A stretch of 64,000 nucleotides of DNA from Paraburkholderia phenazinium (GCF_900100735.1 NZ_FNCJ01000007.1:158641-222640), one strand, 5' to 3'. Positions 25,137-34,286 are shown, counted from the stretch's first letter. Numbers and translations are program-made. The notes: generated by a model not told the origin, from the letters alone.

Positions 25137-26687
25137 TCAACGCGAGGCTGATGAATTGGCATAAGTCGATTCCCAGCCGCCGCCGAGCGCCTTGCAGAGG
25201 GTGATGAGATTCGCGGCAGCGGTGGCCTTGCTTTGCTCCAGCTTGCTCTGGCCGTCTAGCAGTTGCTTCTGCACGTTCAGCACGTCGAGATAGTCAAGTG
25301 CCCCAGCCTTGTAGCGTTGCTGCGCGACCGAGAGGGCGCGCTGGTTCAAAGCAACCACCGCCGTCAGTCGATCGCGGCGCTGCTGCTCGGCGTCGTAGAC
25401 GACGAGAGCATCGTCCACCTCGCGCCATGCTTCGAGTACGGTGCGTTGGTAGACGATCGCGGCCTCCTGTTGTTGCGCCTCGCGCAGGTGCAGTGTTCCC
25501 TTGAGACGCCCGCCTTCGAAGATCGGCATCGTGATGGAGGGGCCGACCACAAACTGTCCCGACGCCCAGTTGGCGAGGCTCGAGAGCTGAAGACTCTGAA
25601 AACCCGCGCTGCCGTTGAGCGAGATGCGCGGATAAAAATCGGCCTTTGCCATGCCGATCGACGCCGTGGCCGCATGCAGGTCCGCTTCCGCCTTCCTGAT
25701 ATCGGGTCTGCGTTGCACCAGCTCCGATGGAAAGCCGATAGGCACCTGTGCGGGCAGCTCGGGAACGTCATGCGGTTCGCCGAGTGTTTTCTGCAGTGCA
25801 CCCGGTTCCTCGCCGAGCAAGACGCCAATCGCGTTGATGGTGGTCTCGCAGCGCGCTTCGAGCGTCGGAATCAGACTTTCGATTGACGCCGCTTGCGCGG
25901 AAGCGTTGGCCACGTCCAGATCCGTTGTCACGCCCTCATGCACGCGTACCTGGGTGAGCTTCGTGGTATCGCGAGCAATCTCGAGGTTTTGTTTCGCGAT
26001 GCGAAGCAACGACTGGGTGTCGCGCAACTCGATATAGTCTCGCGCGAGTTCGGCGCGGGCAGACAACAACACGGCGTTGCGGTCTTCATAGGAAGCTTCC
26101 GTCAAGGCAGTCGCGGCTTCGACACCGCGTCGATTGCGGCCCCAGATATCGAGTTCCCAGGATGCATCGAAGCCCGCTTGATAGAGGTTGTAAGCCGGTG
26201 ACCCCTTGGAGCCCGGCAACGGCGCCACGCCAAGCGGCGCACCACCCGAAGCGGATTGCGACTGGGTTTCGGTCGGGCTGACCCCGAGCAGCGACAGAAT
26301 GCCGTTCTCGCTGCCGCGCTCGCGGTCATACGACGCAGCGCCGTCTAGCGTGGGATATTCGGCCGCACCCGCAACGCGCTGTTCGGCCCGGCTTTGCCGA
26401 AGGCGTGCCGACGCCGCGGCCACATCGAGGTTCGCATCGGCCAGTTGCTGTTCGAGCGCGTTCAACGTAGGGTCGTTAAACAGGGTCCACCAATCTGGGC
26501 TGAATCCTGCCTCGACGGCCTTGCTGGGTGCTTGTGCAGATTGCGTGCGCTCAAACACTTGCGGCGGTGTGGACGTGGTTGGACGTTGGAAATCCGGTCC
26601 TACGGTGCAGCCCGCTATCACGAGGCACGCCAATATCTCCAACGCTAACGCGCGGAACATGCGGAGAGAAAAATTGTTCGCCTTCAT
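25137..26687 (-). CDS. Outer-membrane efflux lipoprotein, NodT/OprM type
   Basis: 516-residue outer-membrane channel of a tripartite drug pump (TolC-like, NodT family). The signal peptide ends in the lipobox LVIAGC with Cys27 as the lipidated residue. The two OEP repeats are visible with the usual motifs PDWWTLFNDPTLNALEQQ at the start, and LVQRRPDIRKAEADLHAATA and KADFYPRISLNGSAG in the middle. Its start overlaps the stop of the adaptor gene (ATGA), so it is the last gene of a four-gene operon: monooxygenase-like protein, MFS pump, adaptor, channel. Confidence 0.93.
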   Translation of the reverse strand: MKANNFSLRMFRALALEILACLVIAGCTVGPDFQRPTTSTPPQVFERTQSAQAPSKAVEAGFSPDWWTLFNDPTLNALEQQLADANLDVAAASARLRQSRAEQRVAGAAEYPTLDGAASYDRERGSENGILSLLGVSPTETQSQSASGGAPLGVAPLPGSKGSPAYNLYQAGFDASWELDIWGRNRRGVEAATALTEASYEDRNAVLLSARAELARDYIELRDTQSLLRIAKQNLEIARDTTKLTQVRVHEGVTTDLDVANASAQAASIESLIPTLEARCETTINAIGVLLGEEPGALQKTLGEPHDVPELPAQVPIGFPSELVQRRPDIRKAEADLHAATASIGMAKADFYPRISLNGSAGFQSLQLSSLANWASGQFVVGPSITMPIFEGGRLKGTLHLREAQQQEAAIVYQRTVLEAWREVDDALVVYDAEQQRRDRLTAVVALNQRALSVAQQRYKAGALDYLDVLNVQKQLLDGQSKLEQSKATAAANLITLCKALGGGWESTYANSSASR

Positions 26688-27760
26688 TTTCCATCTCCCG
26701 CTTGGGCTGGTGCGTCGCCATGCTGACCGACGGCCACTACCGTTTCGACAGAAAGCCCCACGCTCAACGCGGACGCCGCCTCTTGACCTCGGTCTATGGC
26801 GATCTTCACCGGTACGCGTTGGACGACCTTGGTGAAGTTGCCTGTCGCATTGTCGGGGGCGATAGGCGCAAAGCTCACGCCGGTCGCAGGGGCGAGGCTA
26901 TCGACATGGCCGCGAATCACCACGCCGGGCGCGCTGTCGACCTTGATCCGCACGCTTTCGCCAGGCCGCATATAGGTGATCTGGTTTTCCTGGAAGTTGG
27001 CGACGACATAAGCGTCGGACAGCGGCACGATCGCGAGCAGCGGTGCTCCCGGCGTCACGAATGCGCCAACCCGGACAGAACGCCGTCCAACCTTGCCGTC
27101 GACCGGCGCGTGAATCTCCGTATAGGACAGATTGAGCTTTGCCTGCTCGAGCGCCGCCTCGGCGCGTGCGAGCGCGCCGGCCGCCTTATCGCGCTGGGTC
27201 TGCAGTACGTTCAGGTTCTGCTCGGTCGACTCCAGCGCGGCCTGGTCGTGAGCCTGCTGCGCGAGCTGCTCGGCAAGCGTGCTGGCAGCGTGCTGTTGCT
27301 CCTGAGTTGTGCCGGCGCCGGCTTCCGAGAGATCCTGGTAGCGCGCGGCGTTTTGCCGTGCAAACGCGATCGATGCATCGTCGGATTTCAGCGTCGCACG
27401 CGCCTGTTCGACCAGCGAAGGTTGCCGCGCGATCTCGGCGTCGTAGTTCGCGACGGACGCCTTTGCCGCTGCCACGTCTGCTTGCGCACTCATCAGTGCG
27501 GCCCTGAAGTCGCGATCATCGATGCGCACCAGCAATTGCCCGGCTTTGACCGCCTGGTTGTCGTCGACGAATACGTCGGTGACCTGGCCGGCGATACGCG
27601 GCGCCACGAGGGTGAAATCCGCCTCGACATAGGCATCGTTGGTGGATTCGGTATTGGAGCCGCCAGACAGGCTTGAGCAAGCCCATACGCCAACGCCGAC
27701 GGCGACAACCAGAGCGGCAACACGAATGACTTTGAGGGGAGAGCGAGCAGCGGATGACAT
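26684..27760 (-). CDS. EmrA/HlyD-type membrane-fusion adaptor
   Basis: 358-residue periplasmic adaptor linking an MFS exporter to the outer-membrane channel. One N-terminal membrane anchor (VIRVAALVVAVGVGVWACSS), a lipoyl half-domain (FTLVAPRIAGQVTDVFVDDN), a long α-helical hairpin with coiled-coil character (about residues 95-210), the second lipoyl half (NLSYTEIHAPVDGKVGRRSV) and a β-barrel. Pattern and length match EmrA. The gene lies 12 bases after the MFS gene and overlaps the channel gene by four. Confidence 0.93.
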   Translation of the reverse strand: MSSAARSPLKVIRVAALVVAVGVGVWACSSLSGGSNTESTNDAYVEADFTLVAPRIAGQVTDVFVDDNQAVKAGQLLVRIDDRDFRAALMSAQADVAAAKASVANYDAEIARQPSLVEQARATLKSDDASIAFARQNAARYQDLSEAGAGTTQEQQHAASTLAEQLAQQAHDQAALESTEQNLNVLQTQRDKAAGALARAEAALEQAKLNLSYTEIHAPVDGKVGRRSVRVGAFVTPGAPLLAIVPLSDAYVVANFQENQITYMRPGESVRIKVDSAPGVVIRGHVDSLAPATGVSFAPIAPDNATGNFTKVVQRVPVKIAIDRGQEAASALSVGLSVETVVAVGQHGDAPAQAGDGK

Positions 27761-27772
27761 GATTATCGTCCC

Positions 27773-29398
27773 TTAACGAGAAGAGGGCGGCGTCGTGCAC
27801 CACGGCGGGTAAATGCGCACGGGTAACACGGGCACCAGGAAAAGAACTGCGATGGCAACGCCTGCCAGGACGCGATAGAGATCCGCGGAGGTCAGGACCA
27901 CGGCCTGCTCGTGGATCCGGTGGGCAAGTTCGCCGAGACCATGAGCCGCATCGATGCTTTGGCTCGTCATCAGCGCGTGATTGCCCAATTGGTCCACGAG
28001 CATGTTCGAATGCAGGCGTTCGCGATCGGTCCCCAAGCCTTCGATTAACGCGGTCGCCACAGCCGCCGAAAATGTCTTCAGCGAGTTGAACATCGCTGAG
28101 GCAAATGGACCCTCCGCCGGGGCGAGTCCCGTCGTCACGCCCATCAGGATTCCCAGAATCACCATCGGTTGCGCGACGATCTGTATCGATTGAAGCCAGT
28201 AGAAATCGTTGCGGATCCACTCGGAGGTGATGAAGCTCCCCATCAGGCATGTGGCGACCATGAGGCACAGTCCAATCGCCATGACCCACCGGTGGTCAAC
28301 CCGCCGCAGATTCAGGACCGCAGCCGTCAGAGGAAGCGTGATCAACAGCGGGATCGCAACCAGCAGCGACAAGGGCGCAGCCTGCAGTGGCCGGTAGGCA
28401 TGAACCTTGGCGAGGTATTGGGCGGGTATTGCCGCCACGCCGACCAGCAGGATCACCGCGCCCGCGAGTGTGGTCAGTCCGTGCGTAAAGTTTCTGCGCG
28501 CAAGCAACTGCAGCTTGAAAAACGGCAGCGGGTGAAACCACTCATTGACGAGGAATGTCGCAAACAGCAGCGTCCCGCCAATAAACATCACACGAATCAA
28601 CCCGGAATTGAGCCAGTCAAGACGATCGCCTTGCAGAAGGCCGGTCACGAGCATGGCGACGGCTGGAAATCCCGTCAGAAACCCGGTCCAGTTGAATGCC
28701 TTGAGCCGTTCGAGTTTGAGCGGATCGTCCGGAAGCCCTTGCTGGATCGCCACGCAGACCGCGATACCAAGCGGCACGATTTGCCAAAAGACCATTTGCC
28801 AACCGACATACTCGGTCCACAAAGCGGCGAGCGGTGTGCCGAGCGCCGGTCCAAAAGTTGCCGTGAGGGCGTACCCGGCGAGTCCGTACAGCTTTACTTT
28901 TGGCGGAAGATAGCGCAGCGCGACGATGATCAACATCGGCGGAAGGCAACCGCCTGCAATCCCCTGCAGGACGCGCAACACATAGAGCGTAAGCAGGTTC
29001 GACGCGAAGGGGCAGAGGAACCCGAAGAGCATCGTCGCGATCACGGCGCCGATCGCGAACCGCTTGAGCGTGAACGTGATCCCAAACCACGGGGCAAACA
29101 CCATCGTCGCGACATTGGCTGCTTCAAATAGGGCGGTCAGCCAGGTTCCATCGTCATGCCCAATCGAGAGCGCGCCCTGAATGTCAGCCATCGAGAGTGC
29201 TGTGACCTGCTCGTTGAGAATGGCCAGTAAAGACGCAAACAGCATCCCAACGAGGCCAACCGCGAGGCGAAGCGAAAGCGTGGACTGTGTGGGCGTTGGC
29301 TGCGCAGGAGCCTTTGCTGCCGGCACATAAGCGGGCGCCGGCGATCGTGCGACGGTCAGTGCTTCCGCTCCAGTTGTTAAAGGGTCGCCAGTAGTCAT
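27773..29398 (-). CDS. DHA2-family MFS multidrug transporter, EmrB type
   Basis: 541-residue inner-membrane drug:proton antiporter with about 14 hydrophobic helices, as in EmrB. The N-terminal half has GHDDGTWLTALFEAANVATM and the motif-A-like loop after helix 2 is reduced. A stretch resembling motif C is seen in ALTATFGPALGTPLAALW. It is in an operon with the EmrA-type adaptor and channel downstream and an ABM-domain gene upstream, and divergent from a LysR regulator. The drug exported is unknown; by analogy hydrophobic or aromatic compounds. Confidence 0.92.
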   Translation of the reverse strand: MTTGDPLTTGAEALTVARSPAPAYVPAAKAPAQPTPTQSTLSLRLAVGLVGMLFASLLAILNEQVTALSMADIQGALSIGHDDGTWLTALFEAANVATMVFAPWFGITFTLKRFAIGAVIATMLFGFLCPFASNLLTLYVLRVLQGIAGGCLPPMLIIVALRYLPPKVKLYGLAGYALTATFGPALGTPLAALWTEYVGWQMVFWQIVPLGIAVCVAIQQGLPDDPLKLERLKAFNWTGFLTGFPAVAMLVTGLLQGDRLDWLNSGLIRVMFIGGTLLFATFLVNEWFHPLPFFKLQLLARRNFTHGLTTLAGAVILLVGVAAIPAQYLAKVHAYRPLQAAPLSLLVAIPLLITLPLTAAVLNLRRVDHRWVMAIGLCLMVATCLMGSFITSEWIRNDFYWLQSIQIVAQPMVILGILMGVTTGLAPAEGPFASAMFNSLKTFSAAVATALIEGLGTDRERLHSNMLVDQLGNHALMTSQSIDAAHGLGELAHRIHEQAVVLTSADLYRVLAGVAIAVLFLVPVLPVRIYPPWCTTPPSSR

Positions 29399-29503
29399 AG
29401 AACTCCCGCTGCTGCTTTAAGTGAATAGGATGGCTAAATATATACATTGGAGGTGGAAACAGAACGGCACATCCTCCAACACCGATAGCGCAATGCGGCA
29501 GGC

Positions 29504-30178
29504 TTACGCCTTCGGTTGCGCTGCTTTAAAGTACTGCGGTGCTTCCCGGCGGTCGAACATTCCGTATTCCCGGATGATGCGGATATTGCGCAAGCGCAAA
29601 ATATCCGCAGCCGGCGCATTGCGTTCGAACGCTTCAGCTGCCGCATGGTCGCGCCACGTCACCACCGCGATCACGTCGCCCGGCGCCATCAGTGCGTCGA
29701 ATACGTCCCAGGAAACGAGGCCGGGCGCGCTCGTATCTACGCCAAGCGATTTCGCCACCCCTTCTGCGCTACTTTGCTTGACCCAGTCCGGCGAGAGTTT
29801 CCCATCATGCAGCGTCACCGCCTTGCCTTGACCCGTCTCGGTGACATCCAGGCGCTGCTCGCGCAAGACCTGTCCCGCGGGCAGTTTGCTATCGCTGACG
29901 GTCTGGCCAATGCGCAGGCGATAGTCGGAAAACACCCGGTCACGCGCAGCTTGCATGATCTTGTGGTGCGTCTCCTGGCTGCGCCAGCGTATGAGCGACT
30001 TCTCGTCGCGCCAGCTCGACAGCGAAAGAAGCCATCCCTCGCGTGTGAGACTTGCATAGCGGTTGTTGTCGATAAACCCGTCGATCTTCTCGAGTTCGGG
30101 GCGCAGCATCCTGGCCATGCCGAGATAGGCGTCGAACTGTTCGGGTATGGGCTTCACTTCAAGCATTGCGGTAAACAT
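29504..30178 (-). CDS. Double antibiotic-biosynthesis-monooxygenase (ABM) domain protein
   Basis: 224-residue cytoplasmic protein with two ABM-like α/β-barrel halves: MFTAMLEVKPIPEQFDAYL... containing GFIDNNRYASLTREGWLLSLS (first half) and VSWDVFDALMAPGDVIAVVTWRDHAAAEAF (second half). ABM proteins bind or oxidise aromatic compounds or haem without a bound cofactor. ATG 30178 follows AAAGAGG at a proper distance. First gene of the efflux operon: it may modify or sense the exported compound. It is divergent from the LysR gene. Confidence 0.75.
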   Translation of the reverse strand: MFTAMLEVKPIPEQFDAYLGMARMLRPELEKIDGFIDNNRYASLTREGWLLSLSSWRDEKSLIRWRSQETHHKIMQAARDRVFSDYRLRIGQTVSDSKLPAGQVLREQRLDVTETGQGKAVTLHDGKLSPDWVKQSSAEGVAKSLGVDTSAPGLVSWDVFDALMAPGDVIAVVTWRDHAAAEAFERNAPAADILRLRNIRIIREYGMFDRREAPQYFKAAQPKA

Positions 30179-30428
30179 AGGCACCTCTTTCGTTTGGTTG
30201 GCTGTACGACGTGTAGTGATTGTCCAGGATAGGCCCAATTAATTGGAGTCTGTGCTGGTTGGTATTGGGCCAATGAATTGAAGAATTTTGCCAGGCGGCG
30301 GTGAGGGGGGCTGATAACCATCGCGGCCTGAAAAAGTCTTTTTCAGGCCGATAGCACGAGTTTCTCTGATCGGATCACAACGCTTAGAATCTCGGCGTGT
30401 GGATACGGTGATCAGCGCGGGAGGCGGA
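30179..30428. promoter_or_regulatory. Divergent promoter region of the efflux operon and its LysR gene
   Basis: Contains the palindrome CCAATTAATTGG (30235-30246) and a similar near-palindrome ATTGGGCCAAT (30264-30274), both good candidates for LysR-type operator half-sites, plus the strong hairpin at 30324-30350. The distance of 28-29 bases between palindrome centres corresponds to under three helix turns. Confidence 0.5.
30324..30350. terminator. Strong hairpin with A/T-rich arms upstream of the LysR gene
   Basis: Arms CGGCCTGAAAA and TTTTCAGGCCG (11 bp, loop AGTCT). In the leader of the LysR gene, about 80 bases before its ATG. It has the shape of a bidirectional factor-independent terminator, which would either isolate the two divergent units or attenuate the LysR transcript. 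Confidence 0.55.
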
Positions 30429-31361
30429 ATGGACAAATTGCGTGAGATGGAGATTTTCGTCGCCATCGTCGAGCGAGGCAGTTTTACTGGCGCGGCAGAG
30501 AAAGCGGGAATGTCGGCCGCCGCGGTCTCGCGGGCGGTCAATTCGCTGGAATCCCGCCTCGGCACACATCTGCTCGCCCGGACGACTCGAACGGTTCGGC
30601 CGACTGATGCAGGCATGGCCTACCTCGAAGCCTGCCGGAAGGTGTTGGACACCATTACGGATGCGGAAGCAAACCTGGCGGTCGATCAACTCAATCCCGT
30701 GGGGACGTTGACCGTTTCTGCACCGGTCCTGTTTGGCCAGCGATATGTTGCTCCGCTGGTCAACGCCTTCGCGCTGCGTTATCCAGACGTCAGCATCAAT
30801 GCTGTGTACGTCGATCGAACCACGCGGCTGCTAGAGGAGGGGGTGGATATTGCCATCCGGATCGGTCATCTCGGAGATTCGTCGACATTCGCCATTCCGC
30901 TAGGATTCGTGCGGCGTCGAACGTACGCGGCTCCCTCTTATCTCACCGCGCATGGGGAGCCGCTTCACCCCAAAGATCTGACCCAGCATCGCTGTGTGTC
31001 CTTCACTGGCGTTTCGCTTCCGCTTGAATGGGTGTTCAACGAGAACGGTTCAAGATTGCCTGTGAGACTTCAGCCGCGGATGATTGTCGATCTGGGTCCC
31101 GCTGCTATTCTTGCCGCTGTCGACGGTGTGGGGATAACGCAGTTGCTGTCGTACCAGGCGGCCCCTGAGGTAGCCGATGGCCGGCTCCAACCTGTCCTGA
31201 CTGCATTCGAACCCGAGTCGACCCCGGTGAGCCTGCTTCATGTGGAGCGGCGCAGCACCAGCGGCAAGATTCGCGCCTTCGTGGAATTCGTGACCGAGAC
31301 ACTACGCAACAACCCGCACCTTCAGGGCGTGGACGCTACTGCAATGCGAACTTCCCGGTAG
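30429..31361 (+). CDS. LysR-family regulator of the divergent efflux operon
   Basis: 310-residue LysR-type regulator. HTH: FVAIVERGSFTGAAEKAGMS then AAAVSRAVNSLESRLGTHLL; effector domain from about residue 90 (GTLTVSAPVLFGQRYVAPLV). ATG 30429 has GGGAGG 4 bases before; GTG 30399 is an upstream alternative. Divergent arrangement with the ABM-MFS-adaptor-channel operon makes it the probable activator or repressor of that pump. Its 3' end overlaps the convergent mug gene by 40 bases. Confidence 0.9.
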   Translation: MDKLREMEIFVAIVERGSFTGAAEKAGMSAAAVSRAVNSLESRLGTHLLARTTRTVRPTDAGMAYLEACRKVLDTITDAEANLAVDQLNPVGTLTVSAPVLFGQRYVAPLVNAFALRYPDVSINAVYVDRTTRLLEEGVDIAIRIGHLGDSSTFAIPLGFVRRRTYAAPSYLTAHGEPLHPKDLTQHRCVSFTGVSLPLEWVFNENGSRLPVRLQPRMIVDLGPAAILAAVDGVGITQLLSYQAAPEVADGRLQPVLTAFEPESTPVSLLHVERRSTSGKIRAFVEFVTETLRNNPHLQGVDATAMRTSR

Positions 31362-31852
31362 GCGGCCACCAGCGCATCGAGGTCGAATGCCCGATTCAGT
31401 CCACTTGGATTGGGTACGACCCATGCCCTTGCGCCGCCGAAGGGCTTGGCCTGCAGGCCCCAATGGATATCGCGTGTGCCGGAGATCGCCGAGACCGCCA
31501 TCTTCCCAAGGAAGACAATGTGCCGCGGGGCGTAATGCTCGATCTTGCGCCGGAAAGCATCCCCGGCCAGTTCAAGCTCGGCTCGCGACAGTTCGGCGGC
31601 CTGCGCTGTTGGTCGCTGGACCACCGTTGTGAGACCGCAACCATAGCGAAGGAGCGTGCGGTCGTCCTCGGGACGAATCTGCTCGGGAGTAAAACCTGCG
31701 AGATGCACGACCCGCCAGAACCGATTGCCTCTGCCCGCAAAGTGATGACCTGTGGATGCCGCACGGATGCCTGGATTGATTCCGCAAAATATGAGTGGCA
31801 GATGCGGTGCGATGATGTCAGGAAGAGATTGAAGAGTATCAGGGTCAATCAC
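31322..31852 (-). CDS. mug: G/U mismatch-specific uracil-DNA glycosylase
   Basis: 176-residue DNA repair enzyme of the Mug/TDG family that removes uracil or ethenocytosine opposite guanine. Motif 1 is CGINPG with Asn26 as the catalytic-site residue, followed by HHFAGRGNRFW; motif 2 is VPNPSGLNR. GTG 31852 is the chosen start: it overlaps the stop of the upstream GlxA-type gene as GTGA, with AAGGAG about 10 bases before. Long in-frame extension further upstream is antisense-like and not family-related. Convergent with and overlapping the LysR gene by 40 bases. Confidence 0.88.
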   Translation of the reverse strand: MIDPDTLQSLPDIIAPHLPLIFCGINPGIRAASTGHHFAGRGNRFWRVVHLAGFTPEQIRPEDDRTLLRYGCGLTTVVQRPTAQAAELSRAELELAGDAFRRKIEHYAPRHIVFLGKMAVSAISGTRDIHWGLQAKPFGGARAWVVPNPSGLNRAFDLDALVAAYREVRIAVASTP

Positions 31853-32844
31853 AGGTGAGCCACTCCTTGAAGCGAGACCTGCTTGCCTGCTTCGCCGCGA
31901 AAGCGTTGCCGATACTGTTTCGGTGTTACCTCCAGGCGCCGGGAGAAAGTCGTGCGCATATGCGTGGCACTGCGAAAGCCGCACTTGAATGCCACGGTCT
32001 TTAGCGGCGCATCGGTGTCTTCGAGCAACTTTCTCGCGGTGTCGACGCGCACCTGCTCGACAAACACGGATGGTGTCACCTTGGCATGCTTGGAAAATAC
32101 TCTCGAGAAAGTCCGCCGGCTCACGGCAACTGCGCTCGCGAGTTCTTCGATCGATAGCGGATCGGTTATATGCTCGGTCACATAGCGGTGCACTTTGCCG
32201 ATAATCGGATCTTCGTCCCTTCCTGTTCCCATATACGGGCTGTACTGGGACTGGCCGCCTTCGCGCTGGATATAGACGACAAGGCGTTTTGCGACACGCA
32301 CCGCCAGCTCGTGCCCCCAGTCCTCGGCCACCAGCGACAGGCACAGATCGATTCCAGCCGTCACGCCTGCGGAGGTGAAGAGGCGCCCGTCACGCACGAA
32401 AATCTTGTCGGGCTGCACGGATGCCTGCGGAAATTCGTGGGCGAGGCGGTCTGCGTCCGCCCAGTGAGTCGTCACTTCCTTGCCATCAAGCAGTCCCGCA
32501 TGAGCGAGCACGAAGGCTCCATTGCAAACGGAACCGAAGCGTGTCGCGTCTCGTGCCTGATTTTGCAGCCACGTCAGAAAGTCGCTTGATGGTTGGGCGT
32601 CGGGCAATTGAGGCCCGCCTGCGACCAGGAGCAGGTTCCATTGCGTGTCGACATCTGCATAACCAAACGGCACGGAAAGTTGCATCCCGTTCGAGCAGGT
32701 CACGGCGCCGGCCCGCGGTCCCACAAGAGAGACTTCATATTTCTGCTGTGCGGAAAGCATCGTGTTTGCTTCCGCAAACACGTCGAGGGGGCCCGCAACG
32801 TCGAGCGCCTGCACACCATCGAATATAACAATGGCGACTTTCAT
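31849..32844 (-). CDS. GlxA/FtrA-type AraC-family regulator with DJ-1/PfpI domain
   Basis: 331-residue transcription regulator. Residues 1-185 form a DJ-1/PfpI (GATase1-like) domain: DGVQALDVAGPLDVF, then the nucleophile-elbow-like SVCNGAF with Cys107, then TTHW. Residues about 225-320 are an AraC-type DNA-binding domain with two HTHs (SIEELASAVAVSRRTFSRVF and PLKTVAFKCGFRSATHMRT). Cys107 is retained, unlike in the paralogue at 33338. Translationally coupled with mug. Ligand unknown. Confidence 0.9.
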   Translation of the reverse strand: MKVAIVIFDGVQALDVAGPLDVFAEANTMLSAQQKYEVSLVGPRAGAVTCSNGMQLSVPFGYADVDTQWNLLLVAGGPQLPDAQPSSDFLTWLQNQARDATRFGSVCNGAFVLAHAGLLDGKEVTTHWADADRLAHEFPQASVQPDKIFVRDGRLFTSAGVTAGIDLCLSLVAEDWGHELAVRVAKRLVVYIQREGGQSQYSPYMGTGRDEDPIIGKVHRYVTEHITDPLSIEELASAVAVSRRTFSRVFSKHAKVTPSVFVEQVRVDTARKLLEDTDAPLKTVAFKCGFRSATHMRTTFSRRLEVTPKQYRQRFRGEAGKQVSLQGVAHL

Positions 32845-33337
32845 GCCGTGACCTTCAAGGAGTGAGTAGGCCCGTTTCCCATACCGGTGATTCGCTTGGC
32901 TTCACCGGGACGACTGGCTCAAGCCTGCAAACCTGTATTGACGAGCGGTACCCGAGCTTACCGCAATGGCCCGAAAACAGGGACGTACTAACCGGTAATT
33001 GTCTTTTGCGTCTGTGTAATGAGACCGGACTCGAGCGGCGCTCAGGAGACATTGACCCTCCTGCGGACCCCACGGAACCCAGCGCAACCAAACGTACGAC
33101 GTTACCGCAGCGGCGCCGTTGGCCCAAATGTGACATTGATTGGCCCAGCATGGCGGCATCCGTGTGTTCCCTCTCCCGTGACGGCTGAATACACTTTGCT
33201 CAAGTGGACGCGGGACGATAACCCAGGACGGATTCATCATGTTGAAAGAAACCCATACTTCGCACCGGGTACTAACCGGGTGCAGTCGCAACAGATGCGC
33301 GACGCTCGTGCGCAGTCCGCGCGCGGAGTGACAGCAC
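32845..33337. other. 493-bp intergenic region between two GlxA-type genes
   Basis: Separates the divergent GlxA-type regulator and DJ-1-domain genes and so should hold both promoters. Short frames exist on both strands but none has recognisable family features or a ribosome-binding site. Nothing else was identified. Confidence 0.45.
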
Positions 33338-33913
33338 ATGCATGTCGCAATGATGCTGTACGCAGGATTTCGGCTGCTCGAAGTGACAGGCCCGATGGAT
33401 GTCTTCCACGAAGCGAACCGTCTGTGCGGCACAACCTTCTACGAGCAGCATCTCGTGGGGCCGTGGCCGGGACCCGTTCCGTGTTCGAATGGCGTGGCGG
33501 TGGGCACGACGGAGTCTCTGCTGGATGTGCCTGGTCTACTCGACATCGTCGTAGTGCCAGGTTCCCCGGCTGTCAGCTCGGCGCGCGAGCACGGCGAACT
33601 GGTGGACTGGCTCAGCGATGCCGGACGCAAGGTGCGCAGGCTCGCGTCGGTGTCCAACGGGGCTTTTTTAATCGCGCGCGCCGGCCTCGCCGACCATCGC
33701 TCGTTGACCACGCATTGGCGTGATTCGCAACGTCTGTCCAGCGAGTATCCCTTGGTGCACGTCGTCAGCAATCGAAGCTGCTTGAAAGATGGCAACCTGT
33801 ACTCGTCGCGTGGTGTAAGTGACGGTATCCGGGTGGCTCTGGCTCTCGTCAAGGAGGACCTTGGCGAAGAAATCGCCAGCAGCATTGCAAGGTCATTGTC
33901 GAGGCAGCCATGA
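33338..33913 (+). CDS. Stand-alone DJ-1/PfpI domain, GlxA-like without DNA-binding domain
   Basis: 191-residue protein clearly homologous to the N-terminal half of the GlxA-type regulator at 31849-32844 (shared TGPMDVF, LVGP.PG.V.CSNG, SNGAF.IA.AGL.D..S.TTHW, KEDLGEEIA). It ends at ARSLSRQP, just where the linker to the AraC domain would start, and no AraC domain follows in any frame. The usual Cys is Ser106 (SVSNGAF). It could be a ligand-binding accessory protein or a truncated regulator. It is followed 31 bases later by an ArsR-type gene. Confidence 0.75.
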   Translation: MHVAMMLYAGFRLLEVTGPMDVFHEANRLCGTTFYEQHLVGPWPGPVPCSNGVAVGTTESLLDVPGLLDIVVVPGSPAVSSAREHGELVDWLSDAGRKVRRLASVSNGAFLIARAGLADHRSLTTHWRDSQRLSSEYPLVHVVSNRSCLKDGNLYSSRGVSDGIRVALALVKEDLGEEIASSIARSLSRQP

Positions 33914-33944
33914 TCCCAAACCCAATCATTGCTTCACACGCCCC

Positions 33945-34244
33945 ATGGTTGACGAAAATTTAATTCACAGGGCACTCGCCAACCCTTTCAGGCGCGAGAT
34001 TTTGAGGTGGTTAAAGACGCCGGAAAAGTACTTTGTGCGAGGGCACATCGACCTTGGTTGCGGGGTGCCGTCCAGTGCCATTCACGCGCGCAGTGGGCTG
34101 TCTCAATCGACCGTATCAGCGCACGTCGCGGCACTGGTCGACGCGGGACTGTTGGTTTCGACCCGCGTCGGCCAGTGGATGTTTCTGTCACGAAACGAGG
34201 CGGTGATTCGCGCCTTTGCGGCACAGATCAGCTTGCACCTGTAG
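33945..34244 (+). CDS. ArsR-family winged-helix regulator
   Basis: 99-residue repressor-like protein: DENLIHRALANPFRREILRWL at the N-terminus is the ArsR pattern, and the recognition helix is in ARSGLSQSTVSAHVAALVDA, followed by the β-wing GLLVSTRVGQWMFLSRNE. A conserved metal-binding Cys-Val-Cys box is absent, so it is probably not an As/Cd sensor; one Cys lies in LGCGVP. ATG 33945 is the family start. Lies just after the stand-alone DJ-1 domain gene. Confidence 0.82.
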   Translation: MVDENLIHRALANPFRREILRWLKTPEKYFVRGHIDLGCGVPSSAIHARSGLSQSTVSAHVAALVDAGLLVSTRVGQWMFLSRNEAVIRAFAAQISLHL

Positions 34245-34286
34245 TCGTTGAATTCAGGCGCGACGCACTGTGCTGCCACGCTTCGG

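Noticed and set aside
32862..33188. Gene in the region between the two GlxA-type genes
   Set aside because: Open frames on both strands have no known pattern, and the region is needed for two divergent promoters.
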